Assembly: GCF_030052815.1 (NCBI RefSeq)
Contig: NC_079498.1
Span: forward strand, 81,268,992 to 81,332,991
Direction of reading: 5' to 3'
Origin: Hevea brasiliensis
Lineage: Eukaryota; Streptophyta; Magnoliopsida; Malpighiales; Euphorbiaceae
Length of the DNA stretch: 64,000 bases
Part shown: piece after piece, positions 9,832-22,996 of the stretch
Position numbering within the stretch: position 1 is the first letter of the stretch
Layout: each line of letters begins with the position of its first letter
Translations under genes and position numbers: made by a program
The notes under the pieces: model-generated
Seen by the model: the letters and a program-made list of their open reading frames with translations, nothing else
Database searches by the model: none
What the model was told of the DNA's origin: nothing

Positions 9832-12550
9832 TGTCACACCTTACCCCTCAGTAAAGCATAACATGATCCCATAGAATACCTAATGAACTACCGAACTTCA
9901 CCTACCGATAACTCATTAAGTATCCTACAAGGGATTTTAAAACAATTTTCTTATTTTTGATAAGTGGTGAGCATTTTCCAATAGGTATTTAAAACATTTA
10001 ATTAAAATCAAAACTAGTTAATATTTTTGGTCCATTTTATTTCTCCGCAAATTTTACAAAAATTTTGCTAAAGTTCCGTCTGTATTTTGAGAAAACAGTT
10101 CTTCAAATACCTAAAAAAAAGGCACTTCCAAAAATTTTCTCAACCACTACTTCAATTTCACAATCAATCTCAACAATTTCTCAAATCTCAAAATTCAATC
10201 ATCATTAAAATAATATCTATCAATCTCATTCAAATTAAAATAAAACATTTCCATTCATTAAAGACAAATAATCTATATATACATTATACTAAAATCTACA
10301 TTGGGAAAATACAAACTAAATTTTATTACAACTTTATACAAAATTTATACAAGCTGCTCAAGACCGAATTTACATGTCCATATATTTATGTGCAATACAT
10401 ACATCAAAAGAAATATTTACAGTCAGGGTATAATTTATACCCGATAACTTCAAGCTGATAGATCCACAATCCTTAGCAGCTCAGTCTCTAAATCTGCGAC
10501 AGCAATAAAAGCTATCGCTGAGTACTAGGACTCAGTGGTGCACAACATACTAAAATAATCTTTATGCAGAACTTAAATCACATTTATTCAAAAATTTGAC
10601 TGAACATGAGAATTAAATACAAATCATGCATTATAAGATTTTAATCCCAAACAATTTCATTTTGAAGTATCAAATCACATTTCATAAAACTCACAATTAG
10701 ATCATGCCATTCGAAACAAATAGAATCTCAATAGCCAGAGGCTAAAGAGAAATCATATCACAAGGCTAGCTAGCTCAAATATATGGATATCCATTCACAT
10801 CCTCTTCTACTGGCACACCTCAACACTTCTCCAGAGAAGGAATCAAAATTCGAAACTAATTACCCCCACTAGTCATGCTAGTGAGGTGTTCAAATATATG
10901 GTCATGACACTGTGGTTTCAAAACTTATCTTAACAATTTGCTAAACATTGTCATTTCAAATATACAAAATAACTTTCACAATTTAAATCAAAACATCATA
11001 AATAAAGTAACAATAAACTTTCAACATTTCAAAGCAAAAGTAAAATGCATATTTCATTCACTTATCAATGAATTTTAAAGCATAGTGATGTTGTGCACAA
11101 ACCTTACGCGAGTCGCCTCTTGGCCTTGACTCGGTTCCTCGGGTTCTTTCCCGGTGTTCTTTTTAACTGAAACACACAATTTTATAGTGTTTCAGTATCA
11201 TAACTTAGCATAAATCCAAAAATAAATTTAACTTCACTTTTACCTAGCTCTAACGTGCTAAACTCGACGTTCTTTAATTTTTGTGTTTTGGGTTACTATT
11301 CACTACACTATTCAAGTCAATTTGTTGACTTTCTAAGGCTTAATAGGTATGGGAATTCCGACTTCACCCACATACCACATTTTTGGTCTCTAAACCCTAA
11401 TGTCCAAAACCCTAATTCACACTATCTTTGCATTTACTTGATTCCATGCCTTTAACCATAGTCATTCAACTAACTAAGGTTTATATACCCAATTAAATCC
11501 ATCAAACCATGCAAATATACTCCCATATACATGCTGGCCAAAAATCATTCACGGTCCCTCAACAAATTTTTATTTCATTTTAAGCATTTTTCTAAGTTAA
11601 CTAAGTTACACACACAAGTAATAAACTCATTTGCAACTTAAATCACTAACCTTTGTGTAGCAACTTCTAACTCCCCTTTTCTCCAATTTTCTTTCTTCTT
11701 TTCTTCTTTCTTTGATGACCAATCTTCTTCTCAAGTGATTAAATCAAGTTTTTATGGGAGAATTTAGGGTAAGGTAGGGTCAAATGGGTGTTTAAAAGCT
11801 TGTATTCAAGCTTTCATGGAGGAATCAATGGTGGGCTTATGGAGAACCTTGGCTGCCGAAATCTTGAGATAGGAGAAGGGTTTTATTTTTTTTTTTGTTT
11901 TTATGTAATTTAAGTCTTACTTTATGTATTTGAATGGGTCAAAAATTGTGGGAATTAAAAAAATAAATTTTTGACATCATTTTGATGTCATAAGGTGATG
12001 TAATTAACTTTTTCTTTTCTTTTCCTTTTTTTTTTATTTTTCCATTAGTTCTTTAATTTAATTCTCGATTCCGAAATTTTCTTTTCTCTGATTTTATCTG
12101 ACAGTTAGGTCAGGAGTCAGCTCTCGGGGTCTATTGACCAAATTACCCTCGCCGGTTCATCCCGGTTTGCAATTAATTCAATATTTCTTCCGGCTTCCTG
12201 ACCAAATTATTTGACTGGCTTAACAGTTCTTTTTCGTGATTTTCTCTTTTCCACTGTGTTCGTAATGGTCCTAAGGACCGCGGCATCACATTTTACGGTT
12301 CGAAATTTGAGTTTAAAATGACTTCGCAGTCCTTCCCGAGAAGGTCGCCCATCGCTGTGACTCTCGGCTCGTTTAACTTCTTATGTTCTGTTTTTCTTGT
12401 TTATACTTAACTAATTGGACATTACTAATTATTTGTGTTTATGGCTTCTCTAGTTGTCTTAAATATGGTTCTAATCCCCTTAATTATCTAGACTGACACC
12501 GGTCATCGGAACAGTGAAATATACCAGGCTATACAAATAAGGGTGTTACA
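9832..12550 (-). repeat. 5' LTR of C, 2719 bp
   Basis: It starts TGTCACACCTTACCCC and ends AGGGTGTTACA on plus, followed by the GTACC duplication. It contains the small hairpin at 10518-10535 and, near its U3 start, inverted TGACATCA/TGATGTCA half-sites at 11972-11990. It is the same family as the LTR of H (51175-54664), but about 770 bp shorter because it lacks the block found at about 52305-53105 of H. The ORFs on plus in this stretch are not convincing genes. Confidence 0.92.
10518..10535. other. LTR hairpin, C right copy
   Basis: CTGAGT/ACTCAG stem, loop ACTAGG, followed on plus by TGGTGCAC. About 690 bp from the 3' end of the LTR in sense orientation. Confidence 0.7.
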
Positions 12551-12555
12551 GTACC
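12551..12555. repeat. Target site duplication of C, right copy
   Basis: GTACC, identical to 3225-3229. Confidence 0.9.
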
Positions 12556-12581
12556 TGCGCGAAGGAAATAAATCCATCGCG

Positions 12582-12599
12582 CTAAGCATTTCTGCTTAG
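12582..12599. other. LTR hairpin, E
   Basis: CTAAGCA/TGCTTAG 7-bp stem, loop TTTC, followed on plus by TGGTG. Confidence 0.7.
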
Positions 12600-14520
12600 T
12601 GGTGTAATAATATAACAAGAAATAATGAATACAAATAAAGAAAGAATCAAGCATTCTAAATATTCAAGTATCAATTTGATTTAAAATGACATTTCTAGTA
12701 TTAACTATCTTATATGCGAATTCGTTCCTCTTTGGAAGTACTGAGTTTATAGCCTTACAGTAATAATATTCAATATACATTTTATTCTAGGAGTATTGTA
12801 TTTGAGGTCTCTCTACAATTCTGCAAATTGTATTTTTGTTATGTTTCTATTGCTAATCTCTTTTTCACATTTTACTTAATACTTTCTAATGTTTTTAATT
12901 GCTAATATGCTTAAATAATTTCAATAATTTACACTGCCCAGGTAACCTATGACAGGCTGACTAAACTGGATAATGGGTCGTTGGCACTAGACACCGCGGT
13001 GCCTCGGACCGTCATACCATGGGACGCGGAACGTCAACCACATTTGCAGTCAGTATGGCTAAAAAGCCATGATAACACATAATCAGGCATAAAAGCCATG
13101 AGTGCGGGCATAAAGCCATGAGTGCAGGCATAAAGCCTTTCGCAGTACTGCTAAAACAAGACCCTATTGGCATGCCAATCTATCCAATCTGACACACGTG
13201 TCTAGGCAATACATGGGCACATAGTACCATTAAATGTTAATAAATTGTGTTTTATGATTTTATTATTTCATGACGAATTCCAATTATAATTTATAACATT
13301 TCAATTCTATTCCTAACAGAAGTATAAATTTTTAAAATACATTTCTACATAAATTTTGCCTTCATCATAATTCATATATTTATTCATTATATCATTTGTG
13401 TTGATCACAATTCACAATAATGGTTCTCATCTACCATTGTACTCAAAGTACTTCTCCTTTCTACAATAATGAGAACTAATGTCTCATTCATACATTAACA
13501 TGATCCATTTATTCATTACACTATTTATATAATTTATCATTCATATTCCAAGTAATCCATGAATATTTCATGAATTTCAAATTTAGCTAAATTTTCCTTA
13601 AATCCTAGTATCACTCAAATTCAAAAATTTAAATCAACTATTTACATTATCTATATATTAACCATTATAATAGCTTTCTAATTTATTATACCCTTTCCTG
13701 TATCATTGGGGTCACTCAACTTCACCATTCACAATTTGCCTACCACATCCTATATTAACAACTATAATGGTTTTTATAGTTTGCTTTTCTATTTCACATA
13801 ATTTAGTGGTTACTATTCATTTGACTATTTCCATTCAAAGGTTGACTTTTTGATTCATAATAGATTTGTTAAGCCTAAGTTCATCAATATACCATATTTT
13901 ACATTTTATTTTTGTTGGCGTTGGTTGCCAAACTCAATTCCTAGTCTCCTAGGTTTTATTTCAAATTTTCAGAATTTGAGGTCCAAATTCATTGTTCCAT
14001 TGGACCTTACTACAGTAAAAATTTGACAAAACTTTCTTTATGAAAGTTGTTCCTTTATGTGTCTTCTTTAATTCCCTTTTTTTAATCACTCCATTTGGAG
14101 TTTTGTAGCCCAAGTTATAGCCATTTTACCATAACTGGCCAGATTGACCTATACCCAGAATTCTGGGTAGAATTGGTTCTATCAGATTTGGTGTCCTAAC
14201 TTTGATGGGCAATTTCATTTAGTTCTGGTCATAATTTAGAGTTATCGTCTCCATGAAAGTTGTCCTAAATTGTCTAAGCTTTCCATTGATATAAAATTTA
14301 GGTAATTTGGACATTTCTACACTGAGTTATGGCCAAATGAAAAAACATTGTTCATTTGGTCAATTTCCAGGACCAGTAGGTTGGTTACCCGAATTCAGTC
14401 AATTTTTAGGGTATTCTAAATTTGTCTTCTGGGCAAAGTTTCTTCATCAAAGTTGTGCCATTATGTGTCTAGGTTCATGTCCAATTGGATTTGCACCAAT
14501 TGAACTTACACCACTCAAGT

Positions 14521-14592
14521 TACAGCTGCCCAACTTGCTGGACTCATATCCAACCCTACAGCTGCCCGACTTGCTGGACTCATATCCAACCC
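14521..14592. repeat. 36-bp tandem duplication in E LTR
   Basis: Two head-to-tail units of 36 bp (14521-14556 and 14557-14592) differ at one base. Relatives I and K have a single, diverged version, so this is a local duplication in E. Confidence 0.9.
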
Positions 14593-15860
14593 TACAGGTC
14601 ACCTAAGGCAGCATACCTAACCTCAATTCCATTGGCATAAATCACTTCAATTCCTCATCAAATGCAGCCAAATGGTCACTAATTGACCATTAGGACTCCA
14701 ATTCCACAACACATGAACAAAACCCTAACTTCATGCCTCAAACCCTAATTCTCAAATATCCATTCATGCACATACATCAATTCAACATACTTAATGATGT
14801 TTAAGTCTCATACTCATGTTCAAGACCACCCATATACAACTTAAATTCATTCAAAACTCATCAACACTTTCATCACTAAGGCTTCCAAAAATTTTAGTTG
14901 GTCCATACATGGATATGTTCTTTTAATTTCACGAATTTCTAACTAAATCCATACACCTAACTTGAAATTTAAAGAGAAAAATGGAGAGATATAGCACTAA
15001 CCTTTTGATGAGCTAACTTGAGCTTGTAATTCTTCTCAATTTATTCTTCAAATTGCTGCCTCAAGCTTGCTCTAGTGGTAAGGATTAATTTTAGTGAAGT
15101 TAGAAAGGGGTTTTATGGTGGTTTTGGGTGGAAATCAAGCTTGGAAGAAGTATTTCAATGGAGGATTTGAAGAGAGAGTCTCGGATGGCTGAAAATGAGG
15201 GAGGAAGACAACAGATTTTTATTCAATTTTATCCTCTTTTAAATGTTTTAATGTGTGCTTGTTGAGTTCTAATTGGCTAACCACTTTTTATTGCATCATC
15301 ATGATGTAATAATTGAGTTTTTAATTTCATTTTATTTTGTCTTTCTTTCTTTTCTCTTTTATATATTTTTAATGAATTTTTCTTCAATATTTATTCACAT
15401 TTTATGTTATATAATGTATTTACTTAGTTGGACAAGTTGGTCAAAAATTATCTCTGAAGACGAAATGATCAAAATGCCCTCTGTTTGGCTTATTGAGCCA
15501 AAATCGTCTGTACCATTCTAAAAATTTTTCTAAGCATTTTCTTGGCATTCTAATGCCATCGAAACCTCAATGACTCTTCTCTGGAGTCCCAAAAATTATT
15601 TTATGAATTTTCTCCCTAGTTTAGGGCTTCTAGTGAAGACAAAGAAGTTCTCACAAGGTCACCCATTCTTTGAAGTCTACTCATTTAACTTCATTGTATT
15701 TTATTTCTTAAATTTTTCTAAATTTTTCCTTATCATTATTTGGGTTATTTATGACTCCTCACTCTAGTTTACAAATAGTTTCAGATATTCTAGCTATCCG
15801 AACAGACATTGGTCACCGAAACAATACAATGTACGGACTAGCTAAAGTGAGGGTGTTACA

Positions 15861-17357
15861 TAGTCCTTGTCCAACAAAGGGTGATCTAGTCATTTTTCCC
15901 TGAAGGCAGGATTCACAAGTTGGAGTAGGGTCAGAACCCAATGAGGATAAAATCCCCATTTTCTCTAGTTTTGCAATCCTATCTTCTGCAACATGACCTA
16001 ATCTTAAGTGCCAAAAATATTTTTAACTTGAGTTGATTTTCACCATGGCATTGCATTCTTTTAGATTGCTTGCATTCATTTTGTGTTCATCATTATTATC
16101 CAAATAATAAAGACCATCATGCATATAACCTGAGCTAATATATTTATTTTCAAAATAAATATTGTAAACATCATCTGTGAATTGAAATTCATAGCCATTT
16201 CCAGTCAAACTAGATATAGAAATGATGTTCTTAAAAGCAACAGGCACATACAAAATATTATTCAAACACAAAACATGTCCACACATGTAAAAAGATTTAG
16301 ATCCTATGGCTAAAGCTTCAACAATTGAGTCATCGCCAATTCGGAGTCTAACATCTCGAGCATGCAAGCTACTACTGTTTGCTAGTTCCTGTATATCATA
16401 AGAAATGTGAGAACTGGCACTAGTATCTAAAACCCAAGCTGTAGATGAACTATGAGCATCATCAGCATCTAAATAACAAGATATAGATATACCTTCTAAA
16501 GGTGTATCCTTCTTGTCCTTTAAAGAAGCAAGATACTCTAGGCAGTTTCTTTTCCAGTGCCCATCCTTTTGGCAATGGAAACACTTTCCTTTGCCTCCAT
16601 CAGCTTTGGTCTTCCCTTTCTATTTGGCTATATTCTTGGAAGGTTCTGGAACTTGAGGTTTCTTTTTTTTATTGCCCTTCTTCTTGTTAGACTTTCCAGT
16701 AGAAGAAGATGCAATCAAAGCTACCTCTTTTCCTTTATTGCCCGGCATATTCTTTTGCTGGGCAATAACAAGCATGTTAAGTAAACCAGCCAAGGTGTAT
16801 TCCTGCTTAGTCATATGAAAATTTGTCACAAAATTCCCAAATGACTTAGGTAGGGACTGAAGGATCAAATCTGTCTGCAGTTGGAAATCCATGTTAAAGT
16901 CAAGATGTTCCAGCTGCTCTATAAGCTGAATCATCTTGTGGACATGATCCCTAACATTCTGTCCCTCAGACATTCTCATTCAAAATAGCTGTCTAGATAT
17001 CTCATACCTTGCATTCCTACTATGCTCACCATACAACTCTTGTAAGTGAAGGAGGATCTCACTTGCACTCTACATGTTTTCATGCTACTTTTGTAACTCA
17101 TTACTCATTGAAGTAAGCGTGTAACACATGGCTCTCATATCATGCTCCTTCCACTTGTCCAAAGTGTCATGTTCCTCTTGAGTGGCCTCTGGAGATAAGG
17201 GACCAGGAACATTTGAGTCTAGAACATATCCAATACGTTTTAGGTTTAGGACAAGTTTTAAATTTCTTAGCCAATTAGAAAGATTAAGTCCTATCAATCT
17301 ATTGTGATCAAGTATGCTCGCAAGGATATTGGATGGTGGTGGTTGTTGAGTGCTCAT
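15861..17357 (-). pseudogene. copia B gag-protease-integrase fragment
   Basis: The frame starts at ATG 17357 and can be followed in one register (with stops) to 15861, showing that gag and pol were a single ORF in this family. Gag capsid-like sequence (RLIGLNLSNWLRNLKLVLNL, then MRMSEGQNVRDHVHKMIQ) is followed by a Lys-rich stretch, a CX2CX4HX4C zinc knuckle near 16540-16580, the protease and the gag-pre-integrase domain (16023-16367). The protease catalytic triplet reads DTSA rather than DTGA (near 16425), which should inactivate it. Nonsense codons fall at 16620-16622 and 17085-17087. Integrase is cut at 15861 by E. Confidence 0.88.
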
Positions 17358-18540
17358 TATTATCAGAAGAATAACTACAGAAAATAAATAGATTAATTAG
17401 TAAATGTATCAAGTAATTAACCAAAATGATTATGGTCTTTTAATCAAATTAGTCCTCCCACTAACTTGGCAAATCCTACACTTCCAAAGTAGGAAACGGA
17501 AATCCTAGTTGGATGGATTTCTAGTAGGTGATAGTATTATTATAGTCTTATTGATCATCCTCAAGCACATCCATTATTGGAATTACAATAAACTATAAGT
17601 GAGCAACTCCTTGTCCATCACATCTCATGTTAGGTTCAATCCTTTATCTAGCCCCTAATGCTCAAAATCTCTGGCATATCCATTATTGATTTATCTTGCA
17701 TTAGTTAAGTTGATCCCATTAAGCCAGTAAACATGCAAATAACTTTAATGTCCTCAGGCACATCCATTATTGGGCATCAACTTATTTACATATTTATAAC
17801 ATCTCATGTTTAATAATTATTTTTAAGAAAATCTCTTAAATTAAATGCATCAAGTGTAAGTATTTAAAATTTCTTAATATAATTGCCTTAATGGAGGGCC
17901 CATGATATAATTTAATTATACCATTTCTAACTTAATCATTTGTTTGGAAGATTTAGTAGTCGGCTTGATTACTATTATGGTCTCACTTTTCACATTATCC
18001 AATTAGCATGCATATATCATATACTTTGCGTACATTCCCATACATCTCATGCATACATGGATAAACAATAAATATGGTATGATCATGCACTTTTTAAGGG
18101 ATTCAATTCTGAGCCACCAAGAATTGAATCAGGGCATTCCTACGTGTATTTTATTCATTCATTTTACAAGAGTTGCTGAAGGAGTACATAATCAATACTT
18201 GATCTTGATTTCCTCTCACTGGTTCCACCAATGCTCTTGACCTCCTTGATCTTCTTGCAATCTAATTACATTGTAATCCTCGACATACCAAGGCGAATTT
18301 ATAAGATCATGGACTTTAAAGTCCTCAAATAAATGAAATTACAACTCAAATTATTACAACACTTATAATACATGCCACCAAAAATAAAATTAATTATTTT
18401 ACAACCCAAAGAAAAATAAAAGAAATAAATCTAATCACATTGGTCTTTTATTGTCCATGATCATCCATCATGCATATTACCATTTAATAATTAAATAAAA
18501 CATACATACTAAAATTAAATTGAATATCTCATATTCAACT

Positions 18541-18650
18541 AAAAAATTCAGATTTGAATCTCATTTAAACAAATTTAAAAATTCAGATTTGAATCTCATT
18601 CAAACAAATTTAAAAATTCAAATTTGAATATCATTCAAACAATTGAATCA
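18541..18650. repeat. 35-bp minisatellite, three units (copia B leader)
   Basis: Three head-to-tail units of the type TTAAAAATTCAGATTTGAAT followed by a T/C-spaced ATTCAAAC. Each unit holds an imperfect inverted repeat (TTTGAAT...ATTCAAA). In element A the same array has eight to nine units. Confidence 0.88.
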
Positions 18651-18901
18651 AAATTTGATTGTGTGATTAAAATTCTTAATTAAATAATTTAATTAAGTGT
18701 GGGCCTTAATTCATATTCAAAAATTGTATAAAGAATCACCAAACCATGCGCACACTTTAAATGTGAAAAACATATGCACACTTTCATGGATACAACACCA
18801 TACCGCCATATTTATGAATGCAACTAGTAATGAATCAATCAAAATTGATTAAATCACACAATTAAATCTTATATTAAACAATTTAAATGGCAAATATAGT
18901 G

Positions 18902-18913
18902 GCTCTGATACCA
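18902..18913 (-). other. Primer binding site of copia B
   Basis: TGGTATCAGAGC on minus, 2 bp from the LTR edge at 18916. Confidence 0.9.
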
Positions 18914-18915
18914 AT

Positions 18916-21023
18916 TGAAGGAGCGGAAGCATGAAAGTTGGTTCATTAGAGCATTGAATTTCAAAAATTTTCTTCTAGGGTTACATACATCATACCACAT
19001 CCTTTATGTGCCTAATTAATTTCAATGCTTAATTGCATATTAAAACACTTTTAATATGTATTAGGATCTATGTTTGCCATTCAAGATTGTGAATTAACAA
19101 ATTAATTTATTTAAACCCTAGTTTAAAAGAGCAGTTAGAGCACTAACCTCTTTGATGCACTGTGGATGTGATTGGCACCTTTAGGAAGCACCTAGGACCC
19201 CAAGTGTTATCCCTCTAGCTTGTTTACACCAAGATCACCAATGGGCAGCCACCAATTTGCTTCTCAAGCCTTTGCAAACCAATTATAAATTGGGTTCTTA
19301 CCTTTAGAGAGGTTGTATGTGTGTATAGGACACTAAAAACAATTTCTAGCAATTTTAATTCAAAGAGAATGGAGTGATTCTCTTTGAATTGATGAGAAAA
19401 GATGAAGAGAGGAAGGGAGAAATAGGTGCCACCACACATAAGAGAGAATGGAGAGGGTGGCTAATTTTTTCTTATAACATCTCTTTATATAATTAGGTCC
19501 AATAATCACTTAAACCCTATGCCACATGTCACTACCACATTGCATCTTATTTTTTATTGCCTTAATCACATTAAGCCAAGTGTCAAAGCTAGACTTAATC
19601 TTGACTTTGATCACCTTGCATGCTAGAAAGACAAATGGCAAACTTATATGATGCCATGTGTCACCATCTCATGGTACCACATGTCACCATGTGAAATGAT
19701 CAAATTACCCTTATGTTGTAATTTTGAGTTCTCAACCCAAAATCATTATTTCTCCTCTTCTAATCGATTTATATCAAATATAAATTAATTAATTAATCTC
19801 TATTAATTAATTTCTCACAATTAAATTCATAGTTAAACACTTTAAATATAAATTTAACTTATACTATACATCCAATAACCTAAATTTGGTTTCAAGTCAT
19901 GCTAGGGACTTTGGAATCTTATTGCAAACTAGACCTATTTAATTAATTAATTAAACTCTTTAATTAATCAATTAAATCACATTTTACCTGGTGATTATCT
20001 TGTGTATGTGTGTGACTCACTAGGCTCATCACTAATTGGCAATGAGATATGATATTAACTCTTAATATCATCAGAACTCTTTCTTACCATAAATGATTTC
20101 TCTAAATCATTTTAGGCATCTCATAGACCATGGTTGACACTTAGCATAGCGTGCCATGGTCACCCAATCTATAGCAAGGAATACCTTAAATGAACCTATA
20201 ATCATATGTTACCATGCACTAGAATCTCTCTGTTATATAATTCCAATTCGAGCTGGAATCATAGTTTGTGTGAAACCCCATTTGCTATGAATATTATGTT
20301 CTCTTTTAATTCCAGTCCTTGATTAATTAGATTTTCTTGTCAGAAACTCTTTTCTGACTAAATCTGTCTGTCCTGGCTAGGAACTAGAAACATCAAGAAT
20401 AATTAAATGAACATAGGGCTTTATCCCTATTTACTTAGGGTAACAGATTCCATCTTGATCAACACCTACCTCCATATATAACTAGTAGGAGCCAACACAT
20501 GCCCATATACCCATACACAGTACAAGTATGAAAGCAGTATCTAACTCAAACCACCTATATACAAGATAATTGTGTTATCTCAGGTCTAAAGATTATATGC
20601 ACTGATATGATATATGACAATGCATTGACAAGAGTAAACTCCATGTGCTTGTTATATGTGTCACTAGTTCGGCCTACTTATGATGTATAATTGCCTATCA
20701 TGTTTGTTATATGGCATGAGACTTACCATTCCATCTTATTTATTTGTCATATAAATACCTTGGGAACAAACATAATTATAATCTTTTCTAGATAAGTCAT
20801 GTCTTGTATGAAGTATCCTCGATTGTCAATCAATTTATGATACTTTGTGCTAGAAATACTTTCACTCATATTCTTAACAACTTAAGAATAGAATTTCTAA
20901 CAAAATATCAATAGACCTTTTCTATTACACATAAATACATTATGTAAACGGAAAAGTGAAATTGCCTTTTATATATGTACAAGATACATACTAAATGATA
21001 TGCTCTAGAGCATACTACTAACA
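18916..21023 (-). repeat. 5' LTR of copia B, 2108 bp
   Basis: It begins TGAAGGAGCGGAAGC and ends CATACTACTAACA on plus. It is clearly homologous to the F and A LTRs but more diverged, so B is the oldest copia copy with an LTR here. A TATA-like box on minus (19484-19491) suggests about 1.5 kb of U3 and about 0.6 kb of R-U5. The plus- and minus-strand ORFs in it are not supported. Confidence 0.92.
19484..19491 (-). promoter_or_regulatory. Candidate TATA box of copia LTR (B)
   Basis: Minus-strand TATATAAA in an AT-rich context. The aligned positions in A are 36258-36266 and 44099-44107 (CTATTTAAG), a weaker form. Placement near the 3' third of the LTR fits a U3/R border. Assigned by motif and alignment only. 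Confidence 0.45.
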
Positions 21024-22110
21024 GTATTTCGGAAAACTTCCAAATCAGCTGGAAAACCCAAGAGAGCAGTATCAAGCTATCACTTTAAGGACTGGGAAGG
21101 TTGTAAACAATGGGAAGAGTGAAAAAAAGTGAGAAGAGAGAAAATGAGAAAGAAATTGATGAGAGTGAAAAACAAAAAAGTGAGGAAAAAAGTGCAGAAA
21201 AAGGTAAAAAGAAAGTTAAAGAGAAGGAAGAGAAGTATATACCTCCGGAGCCCTATAAGCCACAACTTCCCTTTCCACAAAGATTTCAAAAAGCCAAGCT
21301 TGATAAGCAATTTGGGAAGTTCTTAAAGGTTTTGAAGAAGCTATACATAAATGTGCCTTTCATTGATGCTCTTTCACAAATGCCCTCTTATGCAAAATTC
21401 TTGAAAGAAATTCTCTCAAACAAGAGGAGACTTGAAGACCATGAAACTGTAGTTTTGATAGAAGAATGTAGTGCCATACTTCAAAGGAAACTTCCTCCTA
21501 AGCTCAAAGACACTGGAAGTTTTTCAATTCCATGTCATATTGGAGAGTCATGTTCTATAAAAGCTTTAAATGATTTAGGGGCTAGTGTTAGCCTTATGCC
21601 CCTTTCCATCTATGAAAAGCTCAATATGGGAGATCTTACACCAACCCACATTTCTCTTCAGTTAACTGATAGATCAATTAAGTATCCAGAAGGGATTTTA
21701 GAGAATGTGCCTCTGATGGTTGGGAAGTTCTATATACCTGTTGAACTTGTCATTTTAGACATGAAGAGGATTCTAATATCCCAATTACCTTGAGAAGGCC
21801 CTTTCTAGCTACAGCAGGAGCATTAATTGATGTTAAGGGAGAAAAATTGACTTTTAGAGTTGGTGAAGATCAATTAGTTTTCAATATTAATAACACCATG
21901 AAGAAGCATCATTCTGAAGCTGATACTTGTTTGAGAATTGATATCATTGATGAGCTTATTGAAGAACATTTCAGAAAGAGATATCCGGAAGATCCACTTG
22001 AAAATTGCTTTGTTCATGGAGGAAGCATAGACAATGACAATCCTCATGTGGCTGCATATGCTCAACATTTGGAGGGTAGTCCACCATTCATTTCTGCTTT
22101 AGTTTTTTAA
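21024..22110 (+). pseudogene. Athila gag C-terminus and protease
   Basis: Sequence from 21025 reads as gag in frame 1 (NPREQYQAITLRTGK), then shifts to frame 2 near 21110. There a Lys/Glu-rich linker is followed by a conserved block (PFPQRFQKAKLDKQFGKFL, PSYAKFLKEILSNKRRLED) and the aspartic protease (KALNDLGASVSLMPLSIYEKL, SIKYPEGILENV). A single-base loss near 21765 shifts to frame 1, which continues from the RRPFLATAGALID strand of the protease to a TAA at 22108. The Met at 21110 is not a natural start; the true gag start is outside the window beyond B. Two frameshifts make it a pseudogene. Confidence 0.9.
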
Positions 22111-22996
22111 CTTACACAGGAGGAAAAAGTTGAATATAAGAAACCATTATTCAAGGAAGAAGATGTACCTAAGGTAGAACTTAAGCAACTTCCTTCTCGG
22201 CTCAGGTATGAATTTCTTGGCCCTAATGACACTTATCCAGTAATTGTAAATGCAAATTTGAGCACTTTAGAGGTTGATAAGTTGTTAAGAGTCTTGAGGT
22301 AATATAGGAAGGTTTTAGGATATACCATAGATGACATTAAGGGAATTAGCCCACACTTTTGCATGCATAGAATTATTTTGGAAGAAAATTGCAAACCATC
22401 TATTGAACATTAGAGGAGGTTAAACCCAAATATGAAGGAAGTTGTTAAAAAGGAAATTTTGAAGTTGCTTGATACAGGGATAATATATCCTATCTCAGAC
22501 AGTACATGGGTGAGTCCAGTACATGTTGTCCCTAAAAAAGTTGGAATGACAGTGGTTAAAAATGAAAATAATGAATTAATTCCCACTAGAATAGTGACTA
22601 GTTGGCGAATGTGCATAGATTACAAAAAATTAAATAATGCCACTAGAAAATATCATTTTCCACTTCGCTTCATTGATCAAATGTTAGAAATACTGGCTAG
22701 GCATTCTTATTTTTGCTATTTAGATGGATATTCAGGATTTTTCCAAATCCCTATCCATCCAAATGATCAAGAGAAAACCACTTTTACTTATCCATATGGA
22801 ACCTTTGCCTATAGGAGGATGCCATTTGGGTTGTGTAATACACCAGCCACTTTTCAAAGGTATGGCAATCTTCTCAGATTTTATTGAAGATATAATGGAG
22901 GTTTTTATGGATGACTTTTCTGTTTATAGATCTTCATTTGACATATGTTTGGCCAATCTTTCTAAAGTTTTGTAGTGATGTGTAAACACTGACCAT
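22111..22996 (+). pseudogene. Athila reverse transcriptase
   Basis: Frame 1 continues past the TAA at 22108 through a linker with two further stops (near 22302 and 22411) into RT at 22432-22870: KKEILKLLDTGIIYPISD, WRMCIDYKKLNNATRKYHFP, YLDGYSGFFQIPIHPNDQEK and FGLCNTPATFQR. A frameshift near 22865 then moves to frame 2, where the catalytic FMDDFSVY motif is intact. A TAG follows at 22973-22975. All core RT motifs are recognisable, but the polyprotein is broken. Confidence 0.9.

Larger units (their letters stand above)
3230..12550 (-). mobile_element. Complete Tekay-type chromovirus (element C)
   Basis: A 9.3-kb minus-strand Ty3/gypsy element with both LTRs, primer binding site, gag-pol reading frames, polypurine tract and a perfect 5-bp target duplication. 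Domain order on minus is gag, zinc knuckle, protease, RT, RNase H, integrase, and a chromodomain-like C-terminus encoded below the stop at 5106. The PR-RT-RH-INT order makes it Ty3/gypsy; the two-part Cys-rich gag tail and the chromodomain motif (QLRNK...PLVKVLW pattern) match the Tekay/Del clade. It is the youngest datable insertion here: it splits the E LTR cleanly. It is not autonomous now, because of a frameshift, a nonsense codon, an altered RT catalytic motif and an altered zinc knuckle. Confidence 0.95.
12556..15860 (-). mobile_element. 5' LTR of element E, segment 2
   Basis: Continuation of the E LTR after the C insertion; it ends GGGTGTTACA at 15860. It contains, left to right: the hairpin 12582-12599; a three-fold repeat of a 20-bp unit around 13086-13145 (GGCATAAAGCCATGAGTGC type); the palindrome TTGGCATGCCAA at 13167-13178; three phased modules near 14040, 14253 and 14446; a 36-bp tandem duplication at 14521-14592; an inverted repeat at 14671-14691; and the U3 region shared with 1570-2374. 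No gene is supported in this 3.3 kb. At 15861 it abuts copia B, so E was inserted into the B integrase; the right target duplication would be TAGTC. Confidence 0.85.
17358..18915 (-). other. Untranslated leader of copia B
   Basis: About 1.56 kb between the primer binding site and gag ATG, with no gag-like coding. It contains three copies of an AATAATGGATGTGCCTGAG-like motif (17561-17580, 17671-17689, about 17751-17773, read on minus), each able to start a short upstream ORF, and a three-unit 35-bp minisatellite at 18541-18650. The same leader is present in A (41789-43539) and partly in J (54665-55032). Confidence 0.8.
15861..21023 (-). mobile_element. 5' half of copia element B
   Basis: A minus-strand Ty1/copia fragment: 5' LTR, primer binding site, long leader, gag, protease and the start of integrase. 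It stops at 15860/15861, where the LTR of E was inserted; the equivalent position in A is about 40312. The rest of B should lie left of the window beyond E. B itself is inserted in the gag region of Athila element L; the right flank GTATT (21024-21028) is the expected target duplication. Confidence 0.9.

Noticed and set aside
14307..14606. ORFs at 14307, 48336 and 60039 share a peptide pattern (CPIG...PIEL)
   Set aside because: They are antisense readings of the conserved third LTR module; frames and ends differ, so the likeness reflects DNA conservation.
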